Positions 1 through 10,498 of a DNA stretch of 64,000 nt are shown one piece after another. Position 1 is the first letter of the stretch; the number at the start of each line of letters is the position of its first letter. The translations under genes were made by a program, and so were the position numbers. A model generated the notes under the pieces. That model did no database searches, was not told the DNA's origin, and worked only from the letters and a program-made list of their open reading frames with translations. The stretch spans positions 262,278,124 to 262,342,123 of the forward strand of contig NC_081406.1 of the NCBI RefSeq assembly GCF_030272615.1, given 5' to 3'. This DNA is from Cryptomeria japonica. Taxonomy: Eukaryota; Streptophyta; Pinopsida; Cupressales; Cupressaceae.

Positions 1-325
1 CAATGTTTTTAAAATTCATTTGAATCCATTTTATAGTTTTTTTAAAGTCGGTGCTTAAAGTTATTTTGGAAAGATGTTTGGTTTTTCTTGATTCATTTTT
101 GGTTTCATTATTGTTGTGACTACTGAGATCATTGATTATGACTGTGACCATTTATTCTCCTGGAGACCTGTTATGATCGATGTCTTTATTCTTCAAATCT
201 ATGAGGATTCATTGCAATGATATTGAATTTCTCCTGTATTCATTTAATAATGAAGGCCTCTTTTTACTTGTTCTGTCTTCTTCAATTTGTAGTATGTCAT
301 TGATGGTGCCTTTGAATTTATTTGT
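1..325. other. AT-rich DNA, no gene seen
   Basis: No reading frame with recognisable protein features is visible on either strand. The region runs directly into the tandem duplication at 326-545. Confidence 0.5.
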
Positions 326-545
326 TTGTTTGATCTGACTCATCTATAATTGGTATACGTTCGGTTGTTTCTGTAGTTAGGAAGTTGCTCTACCGACTTT
401 TCATTAGTGGTACAAATTTCTAATATGAAAGGTGCTTGTTTGATCTGACTCATCTATAATTGGTATACGTTCAGTTGTTTCTGTAGTTAGGAAGTTGCTC
501 TATCGACTTTTCATTAGTGGTACAAATTTCTAATATGAAAGGTGC
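326..545. repeat. 110-bp tandem duplication, two copies
   Basis: Copy 1 is 326-435 and copy 2 is 436-545. They run base for base with only two differences that I see (362 C against 472 A; 394 C against 504 T). Such similarity next to old, decayed elements points to a recent duplication. No protein or RNA function is apparent. Confidence 0.9.
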
Positions 546-840
546 AGATTTAATCAGTAAAGTGAAAACCTCATTTTTGACATAAACATATAACATGAAT
601 ATGGATAGTTTAAACTTTCAAACTTAATAGTCCAAAAAGATACAAATCCTACGAACATATTAGTCTAACGAGTGAGCTTAGTAATCCAACAAAATATAAA
701 GCACATGAACACCCTAGTCCAATGAGGGTTTGGAGCACTAAGTCACTGGCATGAATGTCATCAAGGTCCAAACTTGCAAGCTTAATAGAGCACAAAGTGT
801 GCAAACACAAAGCCCACAAACACATACTATGCATATGCAT
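546..840. other. Unassigned DNA abutting a truncated LTR
   Basis: Nothing recognisable. The boundary at 840/841 is where similarity between the two LTRs of element A stops. The outer 44 bases present at 9274-9317 are missing here, so the left end of element A was lost or replaced. Confidence 0.5.
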
Positions 841-1999
841 ATTAGTTTACTATCAGAAATCAGAACTATATGCTTATCAAAACCATTAAACCGGAGCACA
901 AAAGAACCAACACAATGAAGAATAGAACATGAAAGCTTAGTACACACAACACCAATATTTTGACATGGAAAACCCAGTGAAGGGAAAAACCACAGTGGGA
1001 AACCCTACCCACAATCAGACTCTACAGTAGTATTGTGAACAATTACAATTGGGTCTGCACTTGCAGAAAGACCAACATCCTAGAGCGCACTGCTCATCAC
1101 AAAAGGAAGTGTCACTGACTTACAAAAATATCGGACTACAATCTGGAAAGAATGTACTGTGAAAGTAGCATCTCCTAATGCTTGATACAGTTCTGATTAA
1201 GCACAGATGACTGCCCTTCAATACAAAAACCTTCACCGAGTGATATATCACTTGTTCGCACATAAACCTTCCTCTGCTAATGCAGACATAACCTTCCATC
1301 CCATCGATATCCAAATTACATGAATAAGTCACCTATAAATACAAACCATCAACCTTATTGACAAGGTCGGCTAAACCCTAAACCCATAAACCCATAATAA
1401 CAAAAATTACATTACACGGTATCACCGGACCAATATTATGATTTACATTACATAGCATGGACCTAAAACAAGTAACCAAACAATTCCATCCGCCGGAAAT
1501 TCCGCTAAGACCAAAATTCAACACACTTCACCAGCCAATAAAAACCCTTAGTGAAGTAACACAAAAAGTCTAATTGGGTCCAAATAGGACCACCATAACA
1601 ACACGCCAGCCAATGAAAAGTCACTAAACACTCGGAATATGATCAAGAAGCACCTTCAACATGATAGAAACTGATTCCATAAGCCGAACCAAGATTGTTT
1701 GACCAAAACACCAAATATCATTTACTGGTAAAACTAACTGGGAAAGCTAGAAGCTAGCCAGTATCGGTAAATACCAAAAATGATTACAACCAAAGCACCA
1801 AATCATGAACCAACAAAATATAGCAAGCATATAATCATCCAAAGTAAGGATCCAAAACCAATTCCAGAGATTTGATCATACTGGATCAAAATCATAGCCA
1901 AAACCAAGATGATCACCAAGACTAACCGAGATAGGTCCAACCGAGATACAACATTGACATCAATGAGAATACTTAACCAAATCCAGCATATTGCCAACA
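841..1999 (-). repeat. 3' LTR of element A (outer end truncated)
   Basis: Aligns by eye along its length with 9318-10498. The inner end is at 1999 (plus strand ...TTGCCAACA; minus strand TGTTGGCA...). A TATTTATA-type promoter motif on the minus strand falls near 1332-1341. The conserved stem-loop block discussed in the findings is at about 964-992. The last 44 bases of the LTR are absent at 840/841. Confidence 0.9.
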
Positions 2000-2020
2000 C
2001 CCCCTTTGGCATTGATGGCA
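2000..2020 (-). promoter_or_regulatory. Polypurine tract of element A
   Basis: On the minus strand the bases directly upstream of the 3' LTR read ATCAATGCCAAAGGGGG. A purine run touching the TGTTGGC start of the LTR is where plus-strand DNA synthesis begins in LTR elements. The same word precedes the 3' LTR of element B at 53443-53459. Confidence 0.8.
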
Positions 2021-2260
2021 ACACTGAATGTGAAAAATATCCAAGTGCTAAGGAATGCCAACAATCTCCCTCAAAGATATGACTAATTTTCACTTGAATA
2101 CCACCTCTCCCCCTTTGATATCAATGACAAAGGATGGATGCCGGATCAAAAATATTGAACCAAACAGTTGACTACTCCCCTTGAGTAGTAGCATCATCTC
2201 ATCAACCCAGATCAAAGAAAGTATCTGATAAGCTTACCGGATTGATGTATTCGTGCATCT
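2021..2260. other. 3' untranslated part of element A
   Basis: Lies between the RNase H stop and the polypurine tract. No coding content seen. Confidence 0.5.
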
Positions 2261-2650
2261 CTAAGTCTCTTCCGGAGGGTTGGTAACCCCCAACCGATCT
2301 CTGAGATATTCAAAAGTATCTTTAGGCAATGGTTTAGTTATAATATCTACAATCTTCTCCTTAGTAGGCACATAAACCAATCTGACTTCCTTTGCTTCCA
2401 CCTTTTCCTTCAAGAAATTGTACCTTATAGAAATGTGTTTTGATTTGGAATGAAATGCCAGATTCTTTGGCATATCAATAGCAGCAGTATTATCACGGCG
2501 AATAACAATAGGCTCGTCATAACTTACCCTTATATCTTTTAACATTTGTTTCATCAATAAAATTTGAGTATAGTTGGTAGCAGCAGCTACATATTCCACT
2601 TCAGCAGTAGATAATGAAGTACATGATTGTTTCTTGCTAAGCCATGAAAC
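2261..2650 (-). pseudogene. Copia RNase H domain relic
   Basis: The frame shows the usual copia RNase H landmarks: SWLSKKQ, SLSTAEVEYVAA, a DNTAAI segment, HSKSKHI and the terminal TKPLPKDTFEYLRDRLGV. In an active element this domain degrades the RNA strand of the RNA:DNA hybrid. The piece is fused in frame through a short unrelated stretch (2653-2748) to the integrase-RT linker, because the RT domain that should precede it is gone. It ends about 240 bases before the polypurine tract, as expected for the C-terminus of Pol. A relic, not a functional enzyme. Confidence 0.9.
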
Positions 2651-2652
2651 CA

Positions 2653-2748
2653 ATATAATCCATAGGAGGCGGTTAAGCCATGACACAAACCCAATCACTG
2701 CGGTGCACAACACAAGGAAACCAAGAGCGCACACCATGCAACAATCCC
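2653..2748 (-). repeat. TRIM LTR fragment at the RT deletion junction
   Basis: This stretch matches by eye the LTR of the TRIM at 37778-38155, including AGGCGGTTAAGCCATG and the end GCAACAATCCCC, which is the LTR start plus polypurine tract in reverse. It lies exactly where copia RT should be. The flanking copia sequence also contains ATTGGGGA, so microhomology at the junction is possible. Confidence 0.7.
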
Positions 2749-3405
2749 CAATGATCTGATCTTCAAAATGATTTAGTTTTACATACCTGGGAGTCTTTGA
2801 ATTTTCTTGATTTACTGACTCTTTATGATGTTCCTCTATCACAATTGAGTTTTCTGATGTTACCAGAGTGACAAGTTCACTGTTCTGAGCAACTTCATGA
2901 ATTACCAATTAAGGTCTGATAAATTCATCTTCCGGTCCGCAGTCATATGATCTGATCTGATTACTGCCATGTTCATCCACCTTGACATTATTCTTTTTGT
3001 TATCCTATTCAATCTTTTGTTATAACATCTATATGTTTTTCTCTTGGTAGAATAACCCAAAAATATTCCTTTATCACTTCTAGGATCAAATTTTCCCAAT
3101 GCATCATCTCTTTTAATGTAATATTTACTTCCAAAAAATTTGAAATATTTGACAGTAGGAGTACGACCAAACCATAATTCATAAGGAGTCTTACCGATAT
3201 CACCTTTTATGTGTACTTTGTTGAAAGTGTATACAGTTGTATTGACAGCTTCCCTCCAATAAATATCAAACAATTTAGCTTATGTCATCATAGTCCTTGC
3301 CGCATCCAATATGGTTATGTTCTTCCTTTCCACCAATCCATTATGTTGTGGAGTCCTAGGTGCAGAAAGTTGTCTTCTAATTTCATTCTTCTCACAAAAG
3401 TTGTT
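2749..3405 (-). pseudogene. Copia integrase C-terminal half and INT-RT linker
   Basis: Reading on the minus strand from 3405, the segment continues the integrase core exactly where 4676 leaves off. It shows the glutamate block APRTPQHNGLVERKN with the third catalytic acidic residue, then WREAVNTTVYTFN, TPYELWFGRTPTV, a FGSKYYIKRD block and the SDKGIFLGYS motif. It ends in the linker RYVKLNHFEDQIIG that normally leads into reverse transcriptase. One stop lies near 3281 and another near 2909. Integrase joins the DNA copy to host DNA; this one is dead. Confidence 0.9.
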
Positions 3406-4675
3406 GAATTTGTTAGACAACTCAGATAACCAGAGGACAACTGAGAGGGGGGTGAATCAGTTGTCACTGGATTAAAGAACTTTAAGTATTCAAATCCTTA
3501 TTACGAGAACACATAAACTCAATACTGGAAAGCATAAACCAAATACCAGAATAACTGATATAGCAATTAAATATAAACATAAATCACAAAACAGTTACCA
3601 TCCATCCACAACACATGACACCAAGATTTGTACGTAAAAAACTCGGTAAAGGGAAAAACCACAGTGGAAAGCCTACCCACAATCAGATAATACTTCTGCA
3701 GCAAGTATGTGATTACAAAATGAAGAGGCATGCACATGCAGGAAGGCCAACAACCTAGAGCGCACTGCTCATCACAAAAGGAGCCTCACTGACTACAGAA
3801 AAAATCAGACTACAATCCGAAATAAAGATTGAACTGCAAGTATAGCATCTCCTATGCCTGAGTACAGTTTTGATTAAGCTCAATATTGAAGGCCTTAAAC
3901 CTCTTCCACAAACCCAATTCGATCACCTATGATCGACCAAAACCTCTGCATATGATTACAACATTATTCGCACACAGATCATCCTATATCCCATTTTCCC
4001 GTAGCCATACATGATCTACAAAGAGATCTTACATCATATTTATACCAACCCAGGACCTAAACAATTAGGTTGGCCACCTAAAAGATAATACAATAAATTC
4101 ATAACATAAACCCGCAATCCAATGATCAAACAAGTCAGATTATGCCGAAAACAATGTAAAGCAATCATTAAATCCTGATGGTAGCGCATCGGGATCATCC
4201 ACCAACACATTACCAATTTATAACCTAGATAACACCGGACCCAAAATAGGTCGCCATAAACCAAATCCAACACCACCGATCAATACGAACACGAACAAGA
4301 TAACCAATAGCATCCTGATAACCATCTAGAAGCCACCCCAACACCACTAATCACGTGCATCAAAAGATCTTCAACAAATCTCTGTCAGTAAAACCCTTAC
4401 CAATGACCAAAAGGCTTACTAGAACAAATGATAGCTCCTGAGTCATCACATCCCGAATCAACTGATCGCGATACGCATCTGAATAGCATGAATGATGGAT
4501 CCAAACCAATTCCACAAACCAAAGCATACCGGAGCAATACCGGATCAATAACATAATCCAACCACTCTATCGGAACCAACCGAAAACCGGTAAACAACGA
4601 AAAAGTCGGTGTTGCCATCAATGACAAAACATCAATGCAACACAAAATCAATTCCTCCAAATTGCCAACAGAATT
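3406..4675. mobile_element. Solo LTR with perfect 5-bp target duplication
   Basis: 3411 (TGTTAGACAA) to 4670 (ATTGCCAACA) has the TG...CA ends of an LTR and is flanked by GAATT at 3406-3410 and again at 4671-4675. Removing it rejoins the integrase reading frame exactly (from DFTSGEF into KFNNFCEKN). Its sequence is related to, but clearly diverged from, the LTRs of element A: shared blocks include CTAGAGCGCACTGCTCATCA and the AAGGGAAAAACCACAGTGG box. It is the product of recombination between the LTRs of a full element that had inserted here. Confidence 0.95.
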
Positions 4676-5250
4676 CACCGGATGTAAAATCACTACCTTG
4701 ATCTGATCTCAAACACTTTATCTTCAGTCCTGTCTCAGTCTCAACCATAGCTTTAAAGATCTTGAATTTCTCAAAAGCTTCAAATTTTTCTTTCAAAAAT
4801 GCTACCCACATCATTCAAGAATAATCATTAATAAGTAACATAGAGTATATGTCACCTTGAAAACTTTTAGTCCTTGTCTGTACACACAGATCATTATGAA
4901 TAAGATCAAGAATTTCATTAGATTTATCATGTAAGCTTCTAAAAGAAGTTTTGACTTGCTTACCCATTTGACATTCTCTACATACTGGGTTATAAGGTTT
5001 GACAATTTTGGGCAAATCTCTGATAGCCTGTGTTGAACTGATCTTCACTATGCAATCAAAATTTACATGACACATCCTCTTATGTCATAACCAACTTTCA
5101 TCAATCTGAGCAATCAAGCAAGCTTTCTCACCAGAGTTCAAATGAAAGATGTTTCCATTAGTCTGAGTTCCAGAAGCTATTTCCAATCTAGATCTATTGA
5201 TGATCTTACATTTTCCATCCTTGAATTGTAAATGAAATCCTTTATCCACT
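4676..5250 (-). pseudogene. Copia integrase N-terminal half (zinc finger and start of core)
   Basis: The frame has a GAG-pre-integrase/zinc-binding region with H-K-R-M-C-H, then CRECQMGKQ, followed by the core with IHNDLCV (first catalytic Asp) and RSDQGSDFTSGEF (second catalytic Asp). It breaks off at the solo LTR and resumes at 3405. Stops lie near 5084, 4815 and 5250. Order and motifs fit a Ty1/copia integrase of the HHCC, DD35E class. Confidence 0.9.
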
Positions 5251-5252
5251 AT

Positions 5253-5606
5253 CTAACCTACACTTAAAATATTGTTCTTTAAACTTTCAACATAATAAAC
5301 ATTATCAGTGTTAGTCTTACCATTCAATGATATTGTTCCCTTGCCTTTGATCCTACATGCCTTGTTGTCTCCAAATCTGACTAATCCACCATGAAATTCT
5401 TGTAGTGATAGAAATTTTCTCTTCTCAACAGTCATGTGATGTGAGCATCCATTGTCTATAACCCATTCATCCTTTTCTTCAATTTTAGCAGCTAAAGCCT
5501 TTTCATCAGTATGAATTGCTTCAATGATAGGTTTCGGAGAATCATCCTTGATAGCAATAAAAACCCAGTCCTTACCAGAGGCAGCTCCATTACCGATTCC
5601 ACTCAC
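5253..5606 (-). pseudogene. Copia aspartic protease relic
   Basis: The hallmark of copia protease is present: WVIDNGCSHHMT, with the catalytic Asp in D-N-G (usual form D-S-G), then a hydrophobic region ending NILSVG just before a stop. This enzyme cuts the Gag-Pol polyprotein. It lies between the gag zinc knuckle and the integrase, as expected. Upstream (5607-5693) the frame is open but acidic and poorly conserved. Confidence 0.88.
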
Positions 5607-5693
5607 ATGTTCATCATCATCAGTAATACCAAAATCATCATCACCAACATAATAGCATGATTCATCCTTAGTCCTTCTAAATCTAGGTTTGTT

Positions 5694-6323
5694 CTAATAT
5701 TCCGGATTAGGCTTATAACTCTTCACAAATCTTTCATGATTCCTAGCAGCTCTTTCAGGGCATCTAGAAGCAAAATAACCAATTTTATTGCATGAAAAAC
5801 ATTTAAAGGGGACTTTTCCTTCATACTTACTTCCAATTAGTCCTTTAGGAATTCTTCTAGCAATCAGGGCTTCTAGCTCTTCAAAGTTCTCTTTCTTCTC
5901 TTTCAATGTCCTCTATATCTTTAGCATACATCTCTTTCCAATCTATCTCTTGCTTACCAGAGGCATATGCTCTAAATGCAGTCTCAGTTTTAGTAGCACT
6001 CTGATCATTAAGTTCCTCAAGCTCAAAAGTAGTCCATTTCCCAAGCAGTGTATCTTTGGTAATAGGGGTACTTGGCATTGTCTAGAGTTCACTGATTGTA
6101 GTAGCCTTCGTCTTATAAGCCGGAGGTAGAACTCTCAGAACCTTTGACACTATCTCATCCTCACTAACCAATCTACTGCAACATTTGATTCCCATAACAA
6201 TCTCATTTACTTTGTCCATGAAGGAACTTATCTTCTCATCTTCTTCCATCTTCAAAGTTTCATACCTTACCTGGAAACCTTCAAGTTTTACAATTTTCAT
6301 AGCCTGGTCACCTTCATAAAGAG
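5694..6323 (-). pseudogene. Copia Gag C-terminal part with zinc knuckle
   Basis: The relic begins at 6323 with the TLYEGDQ block typical of copia Gag (UBN2 type), followed by MEEDEKISSFMDKVNEIV and VLRVLPPAYKTK. A frame change near 6080 leads to a region with LGKWTTFELEEL, and a further one to the CCHC knuckle CFSCNKIGYFASRC. Gag forms the particle and the knuckle binds element RNA. The N-terminal part is displaced to 8977-9218 by the gypsy insertion; about 25 codons between the two parts seem lost. Confidence 0.88.
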
Positions 6324-6643
6324 TGTTGCCGGGAATAATCATTATGTTATGTTGTTATATTATGTTTATGTTGTCGTCGGTAATAATGAGTTACGGCGGT
6401 CAGTTAGTTAGCCGACGGGTAGGTACTTGGAGTCATGACGGTTGTGTCATACCCCTTCGGGTATTATATATTGTGTACCTTTTCTTCAAAGTATAATCAT
6501 GTTAGTTGTGTCAGATGTAATGTTATAAGCACTTATTGTACATGGACTGTGGAATTAATACAGAGGCTGGTTATTTAATATATTTCCATTATGTTATGTG
6601 CATTTACTTTCTGCATTTAACCGTTTACCCAAGAGGACAAACA
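6324..6643 (+). repeat. 5' LTR of element E
   Basis: Starts TGTTGCCGGG and ends GGACAAACA, just before the primer site. A TATTATATATT promoter-like motif is near 6463-6474. No second copy occurs in the window, so the limits rest on the TG...CA ends, the break in the copia gag at 6323 and the primer site. Confidence 0.7.
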
Positions 6644-6645
6644 TT

Positions 6646-6663
6646 TGGTGTCGTTGCCTAGAC
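6646..6663 (+). promoter_or_regulatory. Primer binding site, tRNA-Asp type
   Basis: TGGTGTCGTTGCC differs from the complement of plant tRNA-Asp 3' end (TGGCGCCGTTGCC) at two positions, both C to T. It lies two bases after the LTR end. This primer is used by several plant Ty3/gypsy lineages. Confidence 0.75.
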
Positions 6664-6928
6664 GAACTCGGGAACGGAAGACACAAATGGTGCACGGACA
6701 CAACGGGCCTACCCGTTGGTGAGATTGACCCAGAGGCCGACGACGCGCAAAGGGAACAATCATCGTGGGATGCAGAGCGTGATGGCAAGAGGCGAAGGGG
6801 AAATTGAACCTTGTAATAATCCCGACACATTGCTGATATAAATTGTGGCCGAAAGGCAAAATAAAAATAAAAATAAAAAAAGTTTTTTTGTGTACATGGC
6901 CTGTGTTTGCTGTGTATGGAAGTGACTT

Positions 6929-8976
6929 ATGCCCAATAGACTAAATAAGGACAAAAATAAAAAGATACAGAGTGACGAATGGGAAGTGGCACAAACCACG
7001 TTGAATCTCAGACAGCAGATAGAACGAAGGCGTAGGCTAAGGCAGCTTGCCAAGGGACGATCGGCCGAGGGGTTGCCCGAAGGGAACCCAGGAGGTGTCA
7101 CAGAGGTTGCGGAGGTAGAGATAGACAGAGAGAACTACACTATCTACACTATTGTAGGGCTGCCAGAAGGAGTCACAGAGGGTGCCGAAGGAGAACTCTA
7201 CAGTTCGCCAGAATACCATCGTAGGGTAAGAAACCTGATCGACGCTACCAGAGACTTGCTAAAGAATTTGTCCATTTCAGAGGACAACCGGAGGGAGACA
7301 TCGAAAGGTGACAGTACGACCGAAGTTGCCAAGGGAGCACAAGGGTACCGTACAGGAGGCAATTTGTTTGGTTCGGTGTCAGCAACTTTTTTCGGAGGAC
7401 CCACGAGTGGAGGTTCAGTTGCAGGAGGCAGAGGATCGCCAAGTACAAGCACGCAAGGAATTAGAGGAGCGAGACCCAGTGGTGGGATGGCGAGTAAACA
7501 AAAATTGCCAAAGTTCACAGGGGAGGGCAAGGAAGACCCCTTAAGGCACTACCGTACATGTGAAACCATTTGGTCCGTCAATGGAGTAATAGACCAGGAT
7601 GACTGGGTACAGCAGTTCCCAGCCACGTTACAAGGAGTTTCCATAGATTGGTACACCGATGTGGACAAGCAAAAAGTGGCCACATGGGCCAATCTATAGA
7701 AGGAATTCACGGGGGAGTTTCGGTTGCTTCGTGATGACAATGAAATTGTAACGGAGATATACAGTACCAAACAAGGTACCAGGGAGACAGTACGGGCATA
7801 CAGTCGGAGGCTGAAAGAACTCTTGGGTAAAATGGAAAGCCAACCCGCAGATGGATTGAAGAAACAATAGTTCGTTGAAGGGTTGAAATCCTCCCTATGG
7901 AGGAAGATGAAAATTGTACCCCCGACGTCATATGACGACGCTTATAATAGGGCGATGGACCTGGAGAGTGAACACAAAACATCAAAGAAGAAGAAAAGTA
8001 ATAAATCCTCATCCGAGGACGATGACTCTTCACAGGAAAGCAGCAGCGATGACGAGGCTGGAAAATGGGTGCAAGCGCTCCAGAAAGACATGGAGCAAAT
8101 GAGAAAAGAATTCAAAATAATGAGAAGCACTGGTCGGAATGAAGGGGACATATGGTGCACTGAGTGCAAAGAGGAAGGGCACACAAAGGGTACTTGCCAG
8201 AAGAAGGCATTCTGCGAGATTTGCCAAGTGATGGGACACTCCACCAGGGAGTGCCCATACAACATGAAAACCCGAAGTGTGCAAATGAACGAGGTGTTGT
8301 TCACGGAGCAGGCCACAACATCCGCACAAGCAGGTACTGGCCAACATACTAACACAACGGCATCATCTGGAGGATACCAGGACAACAGACGCGGCGGTAG
8401 AAGGAATAGCAACAATACCAATAACGGAAGCCGTATCCAGTATGACGCCAAGGGTCGGCCAATTATCCAATGTAGGGCCTGTAATCAATGGGGGCACTTC
8501 GCCCGTGATTGCACGAAGGAAGCCACCCCTCAGCACCTCTGCCGTTGGTGTGGGCCAAGCGACCATGAGGATGCAAATTTCCCATGGGAAGGGGTTAATC
8601 TCCTCAACATTGAGAAGGTTGAGAAGAAGACTGGTGAGAAAGAAGTACTAGCGATCACCCGCACCCAGACGAAAAAAGCCACTTATCCCGACCCCCGCAC
8701 GGAGAAGGAGAGATTACGGGAGGCAAAGGCCAATATTGAACGTGAGATGACGACCGAACGATAGGACAACGAGGTGGCGAGTACATCATCCCGTACGGAA
8801 GCGGAAAATAACATCATTGGGCAAATCTTGCAGATAGAGGTGCCGATAAAGGTAAAAGACCTTCTAGACTCTATGCCACAATTGAGGACTACCATCCTCA
8901 CCAATGTGCAAAGCACCGCATCGTCGAGTGCACCACAGGTAGGGGTTCCCACCACCGCATCCTCGAGTGCACCACG
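6929..8976 (+). pseudogene. Ty3/gypsy Gag of element E
   Basis: A single frame runs from ATG 6929 to the break at 8976 with three in-frame stops, all TAG (7697-7699, 7868-7870, 8762-8764). The first third is low-complexity and rich in Gly, Glu and Arg. A Retrotrans_gag-like region follows from about 7500 (LPKFTGEGKEDPLRHYRTCE ... WYTDVDKQ ... FVEGLKSSLW). After an acidic and Ser-rich spacer come knuckle-like clusters CTECKEEGHTKGTC, CEICQVMGHSTREC and CRACNQWGHFARDC, plus a partial CRWCGPSDHED. The end (LQIEVPIKVKDLLDSMPQLR) resembles the linker that precedes protease. Truncated before any enzyme domain. Confidence 0.88.
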
Positions 8977-9218
8977 CTTAACAATGCTTCTTTAGCTCTG
9001 ACATCATTTTCAGCCTTCTTCTGTTCATCAATAGGTGTCGATGTTCCAGAATTAGGATCATGAGGTATATACCCTTTGTCCACTATCTCCCAAACTTTAG
9101 CTCCAAGACATCTGAGATGAATCTTCATTCGCTCCTTCCATATTTTGTAATTTGTACCATCAAATTTGGGACTCTCCTTCCGATAGGGATTGAATGTAGA
9201 ACTAGATGCAGTTTCCAT
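8977..9218 (-). pseudogene. Copia Gag N-terminus of element A
   Basis: Begins with METASSSTFNPYRKESPKFD, close to the usual start of copia Gag, followed by NYKIWKERMKIHLRC and KAENDVRAKEALLS. It is cut at 8977 by element E and continues at 6323. The ATG at 9218 lies about 40 bases inside the primer site, a normal leader length for this group. Confidence 0.88.
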
Positions 9219-9259
9219 CAGATCTCCTCAAGTGGTTAAGCTTCTGCAGAGAGGACCTC

Positions 9260-9271
9260 GCTCTGATACCA
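9260..9271 (-). promoter_or_regulatory. Primer binding site of element A (initiator tRNA-Met)
   Basis: On the minus strand TGGTATCAGAGC lies two bases from the LTR end (TCTAACA). It is a perfect match to the complement of the plant initiator tRNA-Met 3' end, the usual primer of copia elements. Confidence 0.95.
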
Positions 9272-9273
9272 AT

Positions 9274-10498
9274 TGTTAGACATATCTGATACCGGGAGTA
9301 AACTGAGTGGGGGTGGATTAGTTTACTATTAGAAATTAGAACTTAATGCATATCAAAACCATTAAACCGGAGCACAAAGGAACCAACACAATGAAGAATA
9401 TAACATGAAAGATCAGTACACACAACACCAATATTTTGATGTGGAAAACCCGGTAAAGGGAAAAACCATGGTGGGAAACCCTACCCACAATCAGATGAAT
9501 ACTCTGTAGTGGTATTGTGAACAATTACAATGGGGTATGCACTTGCAGAAAGGCCAAGAGCTTAGAGTGCACTACTCATCACAAAAGGAAGTCTCACTAA
9601 CTTACAAAAACATCGGACTACAATCCGAAAAGAATGAACTGTGAAAGTAGCATCTCCTAATGCTTGATACAGTTCCGGTTAAGCACAAATGTTTGCCCTT
9701 CAATAAAAAAACCTTCATTGAATGATATATCACTTGTTCGCACATAAACCTTCCTTTGATAATGCAGACATAATCATCCATCCCATCGATATCCAAATTA
9801 CATGAATAAGTCACCTATAAATATAGATCATCAACCTTATTGACAAGGTCGGTTAAACCCTAAACCCATAAACCCATAATAACAAAAATTACATTGCATG
9901 GTATCACCAAACCAATATTATGATTTACATTACATAGCATGGACCTAAAACAAGTAACCAAACAATTCGATCCGTCATAAATTCCATTAAGACCAAAATA
10001 CAACATGCTTCACCAACCAGTAGAAACCCTTAGTGAAGTAACATAAAAAATCTAATCGTATCCAAATAGGACCACCATAACAACACGCCAGCCAATGCAA
10101 AGTCACCAAACACTTAGAATATGATCAAGAAGCACCTTCAACGTTATAGAAACTGATTCCATAAGTCGGACCAAGATCATTTGACCAAAACACCAAATAT
10201 CACTTACTAGTAAATTTAACCGGGAAAGCTAGAAGCTAGCCAATACCAGTAAATACCAAAAGCAATAACAACAAAAGAACCAAATCATGAACCAATAGAA
10301 TATAGCAAGCATATAACCATCTAGAGTAAGGATCCAAAACCAATTCCAGAGATTTGATCATACCGGATCAAAATCATAGTTAAAACCAAGATGATCACCA
10401 AGAGTAACCGGGATAGGTCCAACCTGGATAGTCTCCAACCGGGATACAGTGTTGACATCAATGACAACACTTAACCAAATCCTAACATATTGCCAACA
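9274..10498 (-). repeat. 5' LTR of element A (complete)
   Basis: TG...CA ends at 9274 (TGTTAGACAT) and 10498 (ATTGCCAACA), 1225 bp. It is similar by eye throughout to 841-1999. It carries the conserved stem-loop block at 9441-9468 and the CA-rich U5-like end with GAGTGGGGGTGGATTAG near 9300-9320. Confidence 0.93.

Larger units (their letters stand above)
6324..8976 (+). mobile_element. Element E: truncated Ty3/gypsy fragment inside element A gag
   Basis: Consists of a 5' LTR (6324-6643), a tRNA-Asp-type primer site (6646-6663), a leader and a gag frame (6929-8976) that stops before protease. There is no 3' LTR and no target duplication: the left flank AAGAG is not repeated at 8977. It is therefore a broken copy, and the adjoining copia gag has also lost sequence, so insertion was followed by deletion. 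It is less AT-rich than its surroundings. Confidence 0.85.
841..10498 (-). mobile_element. Element A: Ty1/copia LTR retrotransposon, degenerate and interrupted
   Basis: Direct repeats 841-1999 and 9274-10498 flank coding relics in the order gag, protease, integrase, RNase H on the minus strand, the order of Ty1/copia. The primer site 9260-9271 next to the right LTR matches the initiator tRNA-Met 3' end, and a polypurine tract lies at 2000-2020 beside the left LTR. The reverse transcriptase is almost wholly missing. The reading frame holds several stops, so the copy is dead. Three later events disrupt it: a solo LTR (3411-4670), a gypsy fragment (6324-8976) and a TRIM fragment at the RT deletion (about 2653-2748). 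No target duplication can be scored because the left end is truncated. Confidence 0.92.
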
